The position numbers and the translations under genes are program-made. This document shows, one piece after another, positions 16,902-25,435 of a stretch of DNA of 64,000 nucleotides. Under the pieces are notes generated by a model, which saw nothing but the letters and a program-made list of their open reading frames with translations, was not told where the DNA came from and ran no database searches. Position 1 is the first letter of the stretch, and every line of letters starts with the position of its first letter. Origin of the DNA: Hoeflea prorocentri (GTDB lineage: Bacteria; Pseudomonadota; Alphaproteobacteria; Rhizobiales; Rhizobiaceae); the NCBI RefSeq assembly GCF_027944115.1, contig NZ_JAPJZI010000001.1, positions 3,038,001 to 3,102,000 of the forward strand, written 5' to 3'.

Positions 16902-19346
16902 TTGGCTGCGAAGGATCAAGAACATGTCCGCACATTTTCAGCTGACGAGAAGGTCCGGCTTGTGCTCGAGAGCTTACGGGCAGACAAAAGTGTTGCCGAA
17001 CAGTGCCGCGAAGTCGGAGTTCCCCAGGACATCTTTGAACAGTGGCGGAATAGCTTCCTTGAGGGTGGCAAAAGGCAGCTTTTTGAGGAAACCGCTCCCG
17101 CATCCAATAGTATTGAACTCGATGATGATCTTTGCCGTATGATCGTCGAATCCTTTCCCGCCAACCTGCTCGTCTCAAGACCTGCCGATGGCAAGATCCT
17201 GTTCCGCTCGGGGTCTACGGAAGCAACATATGGCAAGCGCGAGCATACAAGCGAACACTGGGCATGCCAGAAGGCTCGCAGGAAGTTTGTCGAACAATTG
17301 AAAGAGACCGGTAAGGTCGATGCCATGTTTTTCGTCGGACGAAAATTCGATGATACCGAATTCCCTGCTCAGCTTTCCAGCCGGCTGATCGAACACCGCG
17401 ACACAACGATAAGTGTCACCACGTCGACGGACCTGTCCAGATTCTATGCCATGACCGAGGAGATCGAAAAGATCAATGCCCGGTTCGAGGAAGCACTGGA
17501 GGCTCTGGACGAAGGTCTCATGCTTTATGATTCCGAACTCCGCTTGGAACTATTCAACGAACGGGCGAACGAACTTTTCTTCGATGGGAAAGGAAGATTC
17601 GAACTCGGCAAGACATTCCAAGAGATTTGTGATCACTTCGCCAAGACAGGTCTATTGGTCATGCCGCCGGGACTGGCAAAAGAAGACTGGGCTCGGTTCG
17701 CAGAACAGGATGTCCGCAGTTTGGCGCAGAACTCAGAACTGACAACAGCGGCTGGCCGCCTTCTGTTGGGAACCTCGCATAAAACTGATCAGGGAGGATA
17801 CCTGCTTACATTCAGGGACATCACTGAGCAACGCAAGGCGCAGGAAGCAGAGCGCGAGGCTGACTCTCTTCTGAAACTCATTGTCGATGCCTGTCCCGTC
17901 AATTTTATGGTATCGCGCGTCGAAGATGGCGAGATTGTCTACCGTTCGCAGGCGTCGAAGGAGCGGTTCGGAAAAATCGATTCAGCCCGGTCGTTTTTTC
18001 TGAAACCTGAGGACAGACTGGCCTATCTTGATGCGTTGCTGCCGACCGGTGTCGTGAATGACTATCCCGTCAAGTTCCGTAAGGGCAACGGATCGATCAC
18101 CGACGGCCTGACATCGGCGCGTGTCACGACCTACAAGGGCAACGACGTCATTGTCTCCTCGACACGGGATGTTACAGAATTTCTCAAGCTGCAGGAGGAA
18201 CTTCGGCATCAGCGCGAGATCGCGCATCAAAACGAGAAACTGTCGGCTTTGGGAGAATTACTGGCCGGTGTTGCACACGAACTGAACAATCCTTTGTCTG
18301 TTGTGGTCGGTTATTCCATGATGCTGAAGGAGAAGCTGGAAGATCCGATTCATCGCGAGCGAATCGACCGCGTCAGTCAAGCCGCTGAGCGCTGTGCGCG
18401 GATCGTAAAGACCTTTCTCGCAATGGCGCGTCAGCGGCCCGTCAATCCGGAGCCATTGTCGCTCAACGATATCATTGAGGTGGCCGCCGACGACGCTGGT
18501 GTTGCCGTTCGCTCGAAGGGTGCGCGGATTGTCTTCGATCTCAATTCCACTCTCCCTCTGGTCGATGCCGATGAAGATCAACTTATACAGGTTTTCACCA
18601 ATCTGATTTCCAATGCCCGCCATGCTCTTGCCGATAAAGGCAAGGAAGGCATTCTCACGCTGAGAACCTATGTCGATGATAAGCTAAATCGTGTAGTGGC
18701 CGAGGTAGCTGACAATGGACCGGGCGTCCCCAGGGAGCTGCAGTCGCGCATCTTCGAGCCGTTTTTCACGACGAAAGAGGCCGGTGCGGGAACCGGTATC
18801 GGCCTCGCCTTCTGCCACCGTATCATCGATTCCTATGGTGGACGGCTTTCCTTAAAATCCTCGCCGTCAAACGGAGCGCGCTTTATCGTCCGTTTGCCAG
18901 AAAGCGCACGGCAAACCGGCTCCTTTGCGGAGCCGGGTGCGGTCGGCGCAAAGGCGGGCGAAACCCGCCGGATTCTGGTGGTGGACGATGAAGTCAGCGT
19001 GACCGATATGCTTGTGGATTTGCTGGAAGCAAATGGTTGCGAGGTTGAGGCGCGTAACGATGCCCAGACCGCCCTTTCGCTTCTGGAAAGAAAATCATTC
19101 GATGCTATCCTCAGCGACATCAGAATGCCGGGACTCGACGGGGAAGCATTCCTCAAAAAGCTGAAGGCTTCCCACTCAGAATATGACGGCAGACTCGCCT
19201 TCGTGACCGGCGACGTCATGAGCGCGGATGTGGCAGATTTTTTGAAGCGCTCCGGTGTTCCCCATCTGGAAAAACCGGTTGTTCCGGGGGATCTTCAAGC
19301 CTTGATTGCCGAACTCTGTGCAACGGGTGAGGGGCTCGAGAGATGA
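16902..19346 (+). CDS. hybrid sensor histidine kinase with N-terminal transposase-like HTH and C-terminal receiver
   Basis: The start is taken as the TTG at 16902, preceded by GAAGGGAG at 9 bases; GTG at 16848 is the alternative. From the TTG (814 aa), residues about 12–64 look like an IS3/OrfA-type helix-turn-helix ('SADEKVRLVLESLRADKSVA', 'QWRNSFLEGGKRQLFEE'). Then come PAS-like regions (about 85–360), HisKA with His459 in 'GVAHELNNPL', HATPase with 'DNGPGVP' and 'GTGIGLAF', and a receiver with Asp739 in 'ILSDIRMPG'. No transmembrane segment is visible, so it is a cytosolic sensor. It overlaps the downstream response-regulator gene by four bases. Confidence 0.85.
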   Translation: MAAKDQEHVRTFSADEKVRLVLESLRADKSVAEQCREVGVPQDIFEQWRNSFLEGGKRQLFEETAPASNSIELDDDLCRMIVESFPANLLVSRPADGKILFRSGSTEATYGKREHTSEHWACQKARRKFVEQLKETGKVDAMFFVGRKFDDTEFPAQLSSRLIEHRDTTISVTTSTDLSRFYAMTEEIEKINARFEEALEALDEGLMLYDSELRLELFNERANELFFDGKGRFELGKTFQEICDHFAKTGLLVMPPGLAKEDWARFAEQDVRSLAQNSELTTAAGRLLLGTSHKTDQGGYLLTFRDITEQRKAQEAEREADSLLKLIVDACPVNFMVSRVEDGEIVYRSQASKERFGKIDSARSFFLKPEDRLAYLDALLPTGVVNDYPVKFRKGNGSITDGLTSARVTTYKGNDVIVSSTRDVTEFLKLQEELRHQREIAHQNEKLSALGELLAGVAHELNNPLSVVVGYSMMLKEKLEDPIHRERIDRVSQAAERCARIVKTFLAMARQRPVNPEPLSLNDIIEVAADDAGVAVRSKGARIVFDLNSTLPLVDADEDQLIQVFTNLISNARHALADKGKEGILTLRTYVDDKLNRVVAEVADNGPGVPRELQSRIFEPFFTTKEAGAGTGIGLAFCHRIIDSYGGRLSLKSSPSNGARFIVRLPESARQTGSFAEPGAVGAKAGETRRILVVDDEVSVTDMLVDLLEANGCEVEARNDAQTALSLLERKSFDAILSDIRMPGLDGEAFLKKLKASHSEYDGRLAFVTGDVMSADVADFLKRSGVPHLEKPVVPGDLQALIAELCATGEGLER

Positions 19347-20053
19347 ATGCCGCCCAATCCCACATTCTGGTTTGCGACGACGAAACTCATCTGCGCGAGA
19401 TGGTTGGCGAGTATCTGATCGAACGCGGCTATCGGGTTACCGAGGCTCCGGACGCATCCTATTTGCACGAGGCTATGGAGGATGACGCAGCTGATCTGAT
19501 TGTTCTCGACATTAACATGCCTGGCCAGGACGGGCTTTCCGCACTTCGCACGCTTCGTACCAGTTCCACCGTTCCGGTCATCATGCTCACTGCATCAGCA
19601 GAAGTTGTAGACCGTGTTGTAGGTCTTGAAATGGGTGCGGATGATTACGTCGGCAAACCGGTCGATCTCCGCGAACTGGAAGCCCGGATAAAGGCCACAT
19701 TGCGCCGTCACGCCACAATCGAGGAGGAAACCAAGCGCAAAGAGCTGGTTTCAGGCACGGTTCCATTCGGCGTGTGCCGGCTCGATCTGGACGCGGCCAA
19801 ACTTTATGGATCCAATGGAAACGAGATAGCCATCACAGCCATGGAATTTAGCCTCCTACGGGTTTTTGCTTCCAATCGCGGCCGCATTCTCAATCGCGAT
19901 CAGCTGTTGGAGCAGGCGCATGACAGAGGCTGGGAACCGTTTGACCGATCGATCGATCTGCGCATTTCACGGATACGTAAGAAAGTGGAAAAGAATCCGA
20001 AGAAGCCCGAGTGCATCCGGACGGTCAGGGGAATAGGCTATATTTTTGACTAA
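19343..20053 (+). CDS. OmpR/PhoB-family response regulator
   Basis: A 236-residue two-domain regulator. The receiver has the acidic pair 'CDDE', the phosphoacceptor Asp56 in 'IVLDINMPGQDG', 'VIMLTAS', and Lys in 'DYVGKPVDLREL'. The C-terminal winged helix has 'ITAMEFSLLRVFASNRGRIL' and ends 'IRTVRGIGYIFD', typical of OmpR/PhoB. Its ATG overlaps the kinase stop (ATGA), so the two are co-translated and form one signalling pair. The likely targets are genes with the TACAATTG motif, including the kinase itself; this is inference from position. Confidence 0.93.
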   Translation: MNAAQSHILVCDDETHLREMVGEYLIERGYRVTEAPDASYLHEAMEDDAADLIVLDINMPGQDGLSALRTLRTSSTVPVIMLTASAEVVDRVVGLEMGADDYVGKPVDLRELEARIKATLRRHATIEEETKRKELVSGTVPFGVCRLDLDAAKLYGSNGNEIAITAMEFSLLRVFASNRGRILNRDQLLEQAHDRGWEPFDRSIDLRISRIRKKVEKNPKKPECIRTVRGIGYIFD

Positions 20054-20063
20054 CCAGATTTTG

Positions 20064-20195
20064 GAAATGCCGCATTTCTCTTTCTCGCGGCTGCACCCAA
20101 AAAGTTCCATTAGAAACCTTATCGCTCAAATGCGACACTGAGCGAATGTCCTATCGGTCCGCATTGCGGACCTGCGCCGTTTGTGGAACGCCTTC
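20064..20195 (+). terminator. terminator-like hairpin and structured intergenic DNA after the response regulator
   Basis: GAAATG-CCG-CATTTC (20064–20078) followed by a pyrimidine run TCTCTTTCTC resembles an intrinsic terminator. Further hairpins follow: CGCTCA/TGAGCG (20124–20145), GGTCCGC-ATT-GCGGACC (20157–20173) and a TGGAAC/GTTCCA stem ending near 20195. The gap 20054–20398 holds no gene I can support; the palindromes look like a rhizobial-type intergenic repeat. Confidence 0.5.
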
Positions 20196-20398
20196 AGGGG
20201 TTCCACCAAAAAGCAGACATCGACGGTCATCTATTTGTGAGTACATGCCGAAGCTCACCAACTCCGCCAGACACGCCGGCAGTGCCTCAGGTTCATGCCG
20301 TTGCGCTACGGATAGCGCCATCAAATGATCCCATTTAAACCAGAAGCGCTCTGGAAGAGCTCGTGGTGAACGGCAGTTCGGCTCAGCGATTCTGCATA

Positions 20399-21094
20399 TT
20401 AACCCCGACCGCGAAAACCCTTCGCTAAGAGATACATCTCGACCGATTCGGCGCGTGAGGCGGGCGGCTTGATGTGGATGACCTGTTTGAAATTCTTCTT
20501 CAGCATGTTGAGAAGATCGGCTTCCGTGCCACCCTGAAAGGTCTTGGCGAGAAAGTGTCCGCCCTTGTTGAGCACATCGACGGCGAAATAGGCCGCGACC
20601 TCGCACAGATGCATGGTGCGCAGATGATCGGTACGGCGGTGGCCGGTGGTGGGCGCCGCCATGTCGGACAGCACCAGATCGGGCGCGCCGCCGCAGGCCT
20701 CTACCAGCTTTTGCGGCGCCTCGTCGTCAAGGAAATCCATCTGCAGGAAATGCACGCCGGGCACCGGGTCCATCTCGAGGAAATCGATGGCTGCGACCTT
20801 CGGGTTCTCATCGGTCGAGGCGGTGACCTTGGCGGCGATCTGCGACCAGCTTCCGGGTGCTGAACCGAGATCAACAATGCGCTTTGCTCCGGAGAGGATC
20901 TTGTGCTTCTCGTCGATCTCCAGCAGCTTGAAGGCAGCGCGGGCGCGATAGCCTTCAAGCTGGGCGCGCTGCACGTAAGGGTCGTTGATGTGACGTTCCA
21001 GCCAGCGGCGCGACGAGGCTTTCAGCTTGCCGCGTTTCTTGATCTTCTGGCCCAGTTTGCGCCCCGTCCGGCTGCCGCCTGTTGCACGTTTCAT
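20399..21094 (-). CDS. rlmE: 23S rRNA 2'-O-ribose methyltransferase RlmE (RrmJ/FtsJ)
   Basis: A 231-residue SAM-dependent enzyme that methylates U2552-type positions in the 23S A-loop. A basic N-terminus ('[20 protein letters not shown]') precedes the Rossmann core with '[17 protein letters not shown]', the SAM loop '[16 protein letters not shown]', '[17 protein letters not shown]' with the catalytic Asp, and '[12 protein letters not shown]' with the catalytic Lys. It overlaps ppx/gppA by four bases, so the two are coupled. A partial copy of its 3' end lies upstream of guaB. Confidence 0.96.
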   Translation of the reverse strand: MKRATGGSRTGRKLGQKIKKRGKLKASSRRWLERHINDPYVQRAQLEGYRARAAFKLLEIDEKHKILSGAKRIVDLGSAPGSWSQIAAKVTASTDENPKVAAIDFLEMDPVPGVHFLQMDFLDDEAPQKLVEACGGAPDLVLSDMAAPTTGHRRTDHLRTMHLCEVAAYFAVDVLNKGGHFLAKTFQGGTEADLLNMLKKNFKQVIHIKPPASRAESVEMYLLAKGFRGRG

Positions 21095-22596
21095 CGGTTG
21101 CCGCCCCCCTCGCCCGGCCTTGGCCCGCGGCGATGGCCCTGCCCGGAAGGCCGCTTGAACTGGTTGCGCCGGCCCCGCCCGCGACGCCAGATGCCGTCAG
21201 CGGCCATCATTTCAGTCAGCAGGCCTTCGCGCAGGCCGCGGTCGGCAACGCGCAGCCGCTCGGACGGCCAGCGGCGGCGGATGGCTTCCAGGATGGCGCA
21301 GCCCGCCAATACAAGGTCGGCACGGTCCGATCCAATGCAGGGGTTGGAAGACCGGGCCTCGAAATCCCACGAGAGGAGCTTTTGGGTCATCCGGTCGACA
21401 TCGTTGCTCGACAGCCAAAGGCCGTCGACGCGCCGGCGGTCATAGCGCGGCAGATCGAGATGTACTCCGGCAAGCGTCGTCACGGTTCCCGACGTTCCAA
21501 GCAGGTGGAAAACGCCGTTCGGGGAGCCGGAGCAGCCGGGAATTTCCGGACAGGCAAAATCTTCCAGCAGGCCGCTGACCTCATCGACCATGTCGGCAAA
21601 GATCTGCGCGGTGACATCGCGCCCGCCATGACGCTCGGACAGGGTCACGACGCCGACCGGCAGCGATGTCCAGGCGGCGATGTGATTGGCGAGCCGGTTG
21701 GAGCGGCTTCCCGAAAGGTCGATCGCGGCAATCTCCGACGAGCCGCCGCCAATATCGAACAGGACGACACCGTCCGTCTCGCGCCCGACCAGCGATGAAC
21801 AGCCGGACACCGCAAGCCTTGCTTCCGTCTCGCGGTTCACGATCTCCAGATCGAGACCGGTTTCCTCCTTGACCCGGTCGAGGAATTCCGAGCCGTTGCG
21901 CGCGGCGCGGCAGGCCTCGGTGGCGATCAAGCGGTGGCGGCGAACAGGACGGCTGTCCATCTTGTCGGCGCAGACCTTCAGCGCTTCGACGGCGCGGTCC
22001 ATGGCCGCTTCGGAAAGCTCGCCGCGCGCGCCCAGCCCCTCGCCCAGCCGCACGATACGCGAAAATGCATCCACGACACGGAACTGGCCCGGCCTTGTCG
22101 GCATGGCGACAAGCAGGCGGCAATTGTTGGTGCCAAGATCAAGCGCGGCATAGAGCGGGCCCTTGCCGTGATGCCGCTTCGGCTTCCAGAAACGCTGCTG
22201 CCCGTCCTTGTTGCCCTCGCGGCCGCGTTGCTGCGGCTGCGGGGCGCGGCTGCCATTGAGATGCTGAGGTTGCTGGCTGTCCGCCGATTGCTGCTGGGCA
22301 GCCTGACCCTTGGCGGATTTGCCGCCCTTGCCGCGCCGTCTGCGACGACGACGTTTGCCTGACCCGCGCGCCTGTCCGTTTCCGGGAGCCGTATCGCCCG
22401 GACTGGCCTTGCCGTTATGTTGCGGGCGCCGGGACTCCTCGCCTTGGTCGGATCCCTTGACGGCTTCGCGTCCGCCGGGCTTGTTGCCTGCGGCGCTGTC
22501 GGCGCTGGAGGGACCTTCCCGGTCCTCGCCATGCGCCTTGCCGGTTTTCAGCGCCCCGTTTGCGGACGCATCCGCGTCCTTTTCGGGGTCTGCCAC
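21091..22596 (-). CDS. Ppx/GppA-family phosphatase with low-complexity N-terminus
   Basis: A 501-residue protein. The C-terminal part (from about 145) is the exopolyphosphatase/guanosine pentaphosphatase fold with '[16 protein letters not shown]' (phosphate loop), '[17 protein letters not shown]' and 'SVGVVTL'-type segments ('[15 protein letters not shown]'). It would hydrolyse polyphosphate or pppGpp. The first 140 residues are a disordered, charged tail of Gly, Arg, Lys and Gln with an '[16 protein letters not shown]' stretch, probably binding RNA or polyanions. The start is a GTG with AGGA upstream. It is coupled to rlmE. Confidence 0.9.
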   Translation of the reverse strand: MADPEKDADASANGALKTGKAHGEDREGPSSADSAAGNKPGGREAVKGSDQGEESRRPQHNGKASPGDTAPGNGQARGSGKRRRRRRRGKGGKSAKGQAAQQQSADSQQPQHLNGSRAPQPQQRGREGNKDGQQRFWKPKRHHGKGPLYAALDLGTNNCRLLVAMPTRPGQFRVVDAFSRIVRLGEGLGARGELSEAAMDRAVEALKVCADKMDSRPVRRHRLIATEACRAARNGSEFLDRVKEETGLDLEIVNRETEARLAVSGCSSLVGRETDGVVLFDIGGGSSEIAAIDLSGSRSNRLANHIAAWTSLPVGVVTLSERHGGRDVTAQIFADMVDEVSGLLEDFACPEIPGCSGSPNGVFHLLGTSGTVTTLAGVHLDLPRYDRRRVDGLWLSSNDVDRMTQKLLSWDFEARSSNPCIGSDRADLVLAGCAILEAIRRRWPSERLRVADRGLREGLLTEMMAADGIWRRGRGRRNQFKRPSGQGHRRGPRPGEGGGNR

Positions 22597-22733
22597 TTTA
22601 TATCCTGTCGCGCCGCGCCAAGCGAAATCTGCGGCAGCGGGCGCGCTCTGTTCTTCGTTGAAGAAACTGTAACAGCGCGCTCAAGGTTCGCCAAACGATT
22701 TTTCAGGGCCGTTTCCGGCAGTGTAAATTAATT

Positions 22734-22762
22734 TTGCCGGGGCGTTTGCATCGCGCTATAAT
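22734..22762 (+). promoter_or_regulatory. promoter of tRNA-Gln
   Basis: TTGCCG (22734–22739) and TATAAT (22757–22762) are spaced by 17 bases and lie 41 bases before the mature tRNA 5' end, as expected for a stable-RNA promoter. Confidence 0.7.
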
Positions 22763-22802
22763 TTTGTCTATAACGCCGCCGCGCCCGAGCAGGCGCGCAG
22801 CT

Positions 22803-22876
22803 TGGGGAATAGGTTAACGGTAGACCCACGGACTCTGACTCCGTTAGTCCTGGTTCGAATCCAGGTTCCCCAGCCA
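22803..22876 (+). tRNA. tRNA-Gln(CTG)
   Basis: The cloverleaf was folded by hand. The acceptor stem TGGGGAA/TTCCCCA is seven perfect pairs, followed by discriminator G and an encoded CCA. The D arm starts at 22812. The anticodon stem ACGGA/TCCGT encloses a loop with CTG at 22835–22837. The T arm CCTGG/CCAGG holds TTCGAAT. The anticodon reads CAG (Gln). The 3' half of the gene is the left copy of a 25-bp direct repeat, marking it as an integration site. Confidence 0.96.
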
Positions 22877-22878
22877 AA
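22854..22878 (+). repeat. attL-like copy of 25-bp tRNA-Gln 3' end repeat
   Basis: Starts with TTCGAATCCAGG in the T loop and runs through CCA plus two A. It is identical over 25 bases to 23960–23984, in the same orientation. Confidence 0.8.
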
Positions 22879-23257
22879 GCTTACCAGTGAATGTGCAAGG
22901 CTTCTTCAACCGCTATACAGGAGCCCGCCGAAGCTTTGAGGCTTTTCGACCGCCTTCTGTTCACTTCAGCCTCAAAGTCTTTAATCGAGCCGATGCGTTT
23001 TCCGAACCGATTTGAACGCTTGGAATAGTGCTGCACCCTGTTGATGGCGCGATGCACGGCGGCTTTCATTTTGGAAATGAAGCCAGCCCAACCCGGCACT
23101 GAAGACCAACTAAATGCATAAATAACAACGTTCTGTAGAAAACGCCGGTCAGTTTTGTTGAAGTTCTTCACTTTCAATCCGAAAATGCCTCTCGATTTTG
23201 TTTCCTCAGTGCTAATTTCTTCTACCGAAACGGATGATGGGCGTTTTGGGGGGATGA
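22879..23257. other. gap between tRNA-Gln and the TetR gene
   Basis: No gene is supported. A 130-codon frame on the minus strand would start from TTG over the TetR ribosome-binding site and resembles no family I know. AT-rich stretches around 23110–23220 probably hold the TetR promoter, but no clear boxes or palindrome were found. Confidence 0.4.
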
Positions 23258-23908
23258 ATGAGCACCAATCCAAATGAAGACAACCAGACCGAGGACAAGA
23301 AAACGCAGATCCTGAACGCTGCGACGAGATTGCTCACGGCTCAGGGATTGCAGACCCTCTCATTTGAAGCGGTCGCCAATGAAGCGGGCCTCTCCCGTCA
23401 ATTGGTCCGTTACTATTATTCCGATCTTGATGTCTTGATGGTGGATTTGTGCATCCATCTTCAGAAGGTTTACCAGGAGGTTCTGGTTACAGGAATTGTG
23501 GAGGTCGCCGAAGTCGAACGTCTCGGGTTCTTTCTGGACTTCCTCTTCGGTCTCTCCGCAGACCATCCCATGCCTGACAACCTCGAGGCCTATGACGCTT
23601 TGTTTGCCTATTCCGTAGGCTCCGCGGCCTTGAAAGAGCGTTTGTGCGAAAAATATAAAACCCTTGGCCAGGTCATTGTTCACGAGTTGGCGATTGCGCA
23701 TCCCGGACTTGACCACGCCGCCTGTCAGGAACTGTCGTTTCTCATTGTCTCGATGATGCATGCGCATTGGAGTTATGTCGCGACATTGGGCTTTTCGCCC
23801 AACCACAACCGGTTGGCACGGGGCGCAATCGACCGCTTGATCGCATCTTATGTCGAGGATTCGACCGCGGTTCCATCCATGGAGACCCCCTGGTCCCGTG
23901 ATGGTTGA
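23258..23908 (+). CDS. TetR-family transcriptional regulator
   Basis: A 216-residue regulator. The N-terminal HTH is 'KKTQILNAATRLLTAQGLQT' and 'VANEAGLSRQLVRYYYSDLD', typical of TetR, and the helical ligand-binding domain follows. The ATG sits directly after a G-rich ribosome-binding site. It is the only supported gene between the two 25-bp tRNA-end repeats, so it was probably brought in with the element. Its target and ligand are unknown; no divergent operon partner exists next to it. Confidence 0.85.
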   Translation: MSTNPNEDNQTEDKKTQILNAATRLLTAQGLQTLSFEAVANEAGLSRQLVRYYYSDLDVLMVDLCIHLQKVYQEVLVTGIVEVAEVERLGFFLDFLFGLSADHPMPDNLEAYDALFAYSVGSAALKERLCEKYKTLGQVIVHELAIAHPGLDHAACQELSFLIVSMMHAHWSYVATLGFSPNHNRLARGAIDRLIASYVEDSTAVPSMETPWSRDG

Positions 23909-23959
23909 TTTCTGTCTGTTAAGGCACTTTCAGGCACATTCATGAAACCTCATTGCCGT

Positions 23960-23984
23960 TTCGAATCCAGGTTCCCCAGCCAAA
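23960..23984 (+). repeat. attR-like copy of 25-bp tRNA-Gln 3' end repeat
   Basis: Perfect repeat of 22854–22878, here without any tRNA 5' half. The distance between copies is 1,106 bases. The following stretch 23985–24237 holds no gene. Confidence 0.8.
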
Positions 23985-24237
23985 TCTGTTCAAAGACAAT
24001 TCCGACACGACTATTTCTTGGCAACGCTCTAGGTGGGCAAGAATTGAGCGAAGGCATAAGCACTGCGAGCAGTTGCCATTTGTTCACACAGCTGCTTGTC
24101 AGTTACACCTGCTATCCATACGGTCAATCTGCAAGCGCACTTCTTGCGGGGGTTGTATTGTGTTATACATCAGCACAATGGCCTATTGCTAAGGTCTATG
24201 CCAGTTCATCGGATAACGACATGAGAGTAAGTGCACA

Positions 24238-24723
24238 ATGCGAATATTCAACATCTTGGCTCTTGGACTATTACTTGTGGCAACTGGACCCCAAGTAGCC
24301 TCTTCGGAGGACGACTTCACGTTGTTCGTAAAAATCTGCAGCAATAGCCCGAAAACGATTCGTAGAAACTGCTCTGGTGTAACAACACTACCTGTGGAGA
24401 ATACGCGTATAAGACTGTACGCTTATTTAGAACTGACTTGGTTATCGCCAAATCAGAAGGAGCGGTCGCTTCGCCCTCTTTATCTTCGTTGGGAATTCAA
24501 CTCGGCAGATGGGAAAACGGTACCTCTTGCTAATCCCGATAACAGGAGGACGTACATTTGGCGACCAGCTGTATGGAACAGTGTGACATTCTGGGATGTA
24601 AACCAACGTGCGTATCAGGATATGCCCGGCATCTATCGTTTCGTTGTATATAGCGACCGCGGCGACTGGAAAAACTCAATAGTGGAGGAGGTTCTAGTCT
24701 CGATAGGATCGGACGCCAGCTGA
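24238..24723 (+). CDS. secreted hypothetical protein, 161 aa
   Basis: A signal peptide ('MRIFNILALGLLLVATGPQV', cleavage near 'ASSEDD') leads to a mature domain of about 138 residues that looks all-beta: 'TRIRLYAYLELTWLSP', 'LYLRWEFNSADGKTVPL', 'RRTYIWRPAVWNSVTFWDV' and 'GIYRFVVYSDRG'. It recalls small carbohydrate-binding or Ig-like folds, but I recognise no family. Two Cys lie near the mature N-terminus. Base composition is clearly more AT-rich than in the neighbouring core genes. The stop overlaps the next start by one base (TGATG). Confidence 0.65.
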   Translation: MRIFNILALGLLLVATGPQVASSEDDFTLFVKICSNSPKTIRRNCSGVTTLPVENTRIRLYAYLELTWLSPNQKERSLRPLYLRWEFNSADGKTVPLANPDNRRTYIWRPAVWNSVTFWDVNQRAYQDMPGIYRFVVYSDRGDWKNSIVEEVLVSIGSDAS

Positions 24724-25304
24724 TGTGGAAAGTCTTGTTTTTCTTACTGATTTGTATCGCTTCAATGCCATTGGCTGTCCTTGCTCAGGATGCAAACATA
24801 GACGTGAAAATAAACGCATTGGAAGCCCAAATCCGCGCGATTGAAAGCGATATCGACACTGTGAACGATGGTCAGGATGCAGAAATGGCCAAGTTAAATG
24901 GCTCCATTGACGAGCTACGAAGACGCATTCAGCGTTTCAATGAAGATTACGAGAGGCTTCAGTCCGCACTTGCTACAACTGAAGCCTTGCGAGGGCAAAT
25001 AACAACTCTGACCACAGATGTAGCAACCGCAAAAAAAGAGGCTAACCAATCCTCTGAAGCTGCAAACTCCGTCCGCTGGATTGTCTCTATCGCTGCAATT
25101 CTCATCACGGGTATGACTGCTGTGCTCGGCCTTCTGTTCTCGCAGCGCTTTGTTGATCTCAAGGCTGACGCTCGCGTCGCACAGGAAGTCTTGGCTAGAG
25201 TTGAAAAACGCATGGACGAGTCTACTGACACAAATCAAGTGCTCGCCCGGATTGAGAGATACACTGAGACGATAGTCAGTTCTCTTGAAGAGAAGCCAGG
25301 ATAG
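24723..25304 (+). CDS. membrane-anchored coiled-coil protein, 193 aa
   Basis: A cleavable signal or first membrane anchor ('MWKVLFFLLICIASMPLAVL') is followed by a periplasmic coiled coil (about 28–115, 'KINALEAQIRAIESDIDTV', 'KLNGSIDELRRRIQRFNED'). A single transmembrane segment comes next ('WIVSIAAILITGMTAVLGLL', about 120–140), then a charged cytoplasmic tail of about 50 residues. The topology suggests a sensor or adaptor that works with the co-translated secreted protein upstream. No enzymatic motif is present and no family is recognised. AT-rich like its partner. Confidence 0.65.
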   Translation: MWKVLFFLLICIASMPLAVLAQDANIDVKINALEAQIRAIESDIDTVNDGQDAEMAKLNGSIDELRRRIQRFNEDYERLQSALATTEALRGQITTLTTDVATAKKEANQSSEAANSVRWIVSIAAILITGMTAVLGLLFSQRFVDLKADARVAQEVLARVEKRMDESTDTNQVLARIERYTETIVSSLEEKPG

Positions 25305-25435
25305 CAACTGAAGACAGGGTTATTGCCCGAGCTGGTTTTGAGGCCACTGAATTCACTGTTGACCGTGCAAACTGGCGTAAAATGCTATTTCCGTTTGATT
25401 GAGGCCATGACGGCTCACAATCGCCGTGCCATCGC

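Noticed and set aside
20146-20328. 60-codon frame 'MSYRSALRTCAVCGTPSG…' in the gap after the response regulator
   Set aside because: It lies over palindromic DNA, has no ribosome-binding site, and its composition is that of structured intergenic sequence.
22881-23273. 130-codon minus-strand frame between tRNA-Gln and TetR
   Set aside because: It needs a TTG start overlapping the TetR ribosome-binding site and looks like no known protein. A later internal ATG remains a remote possibility.
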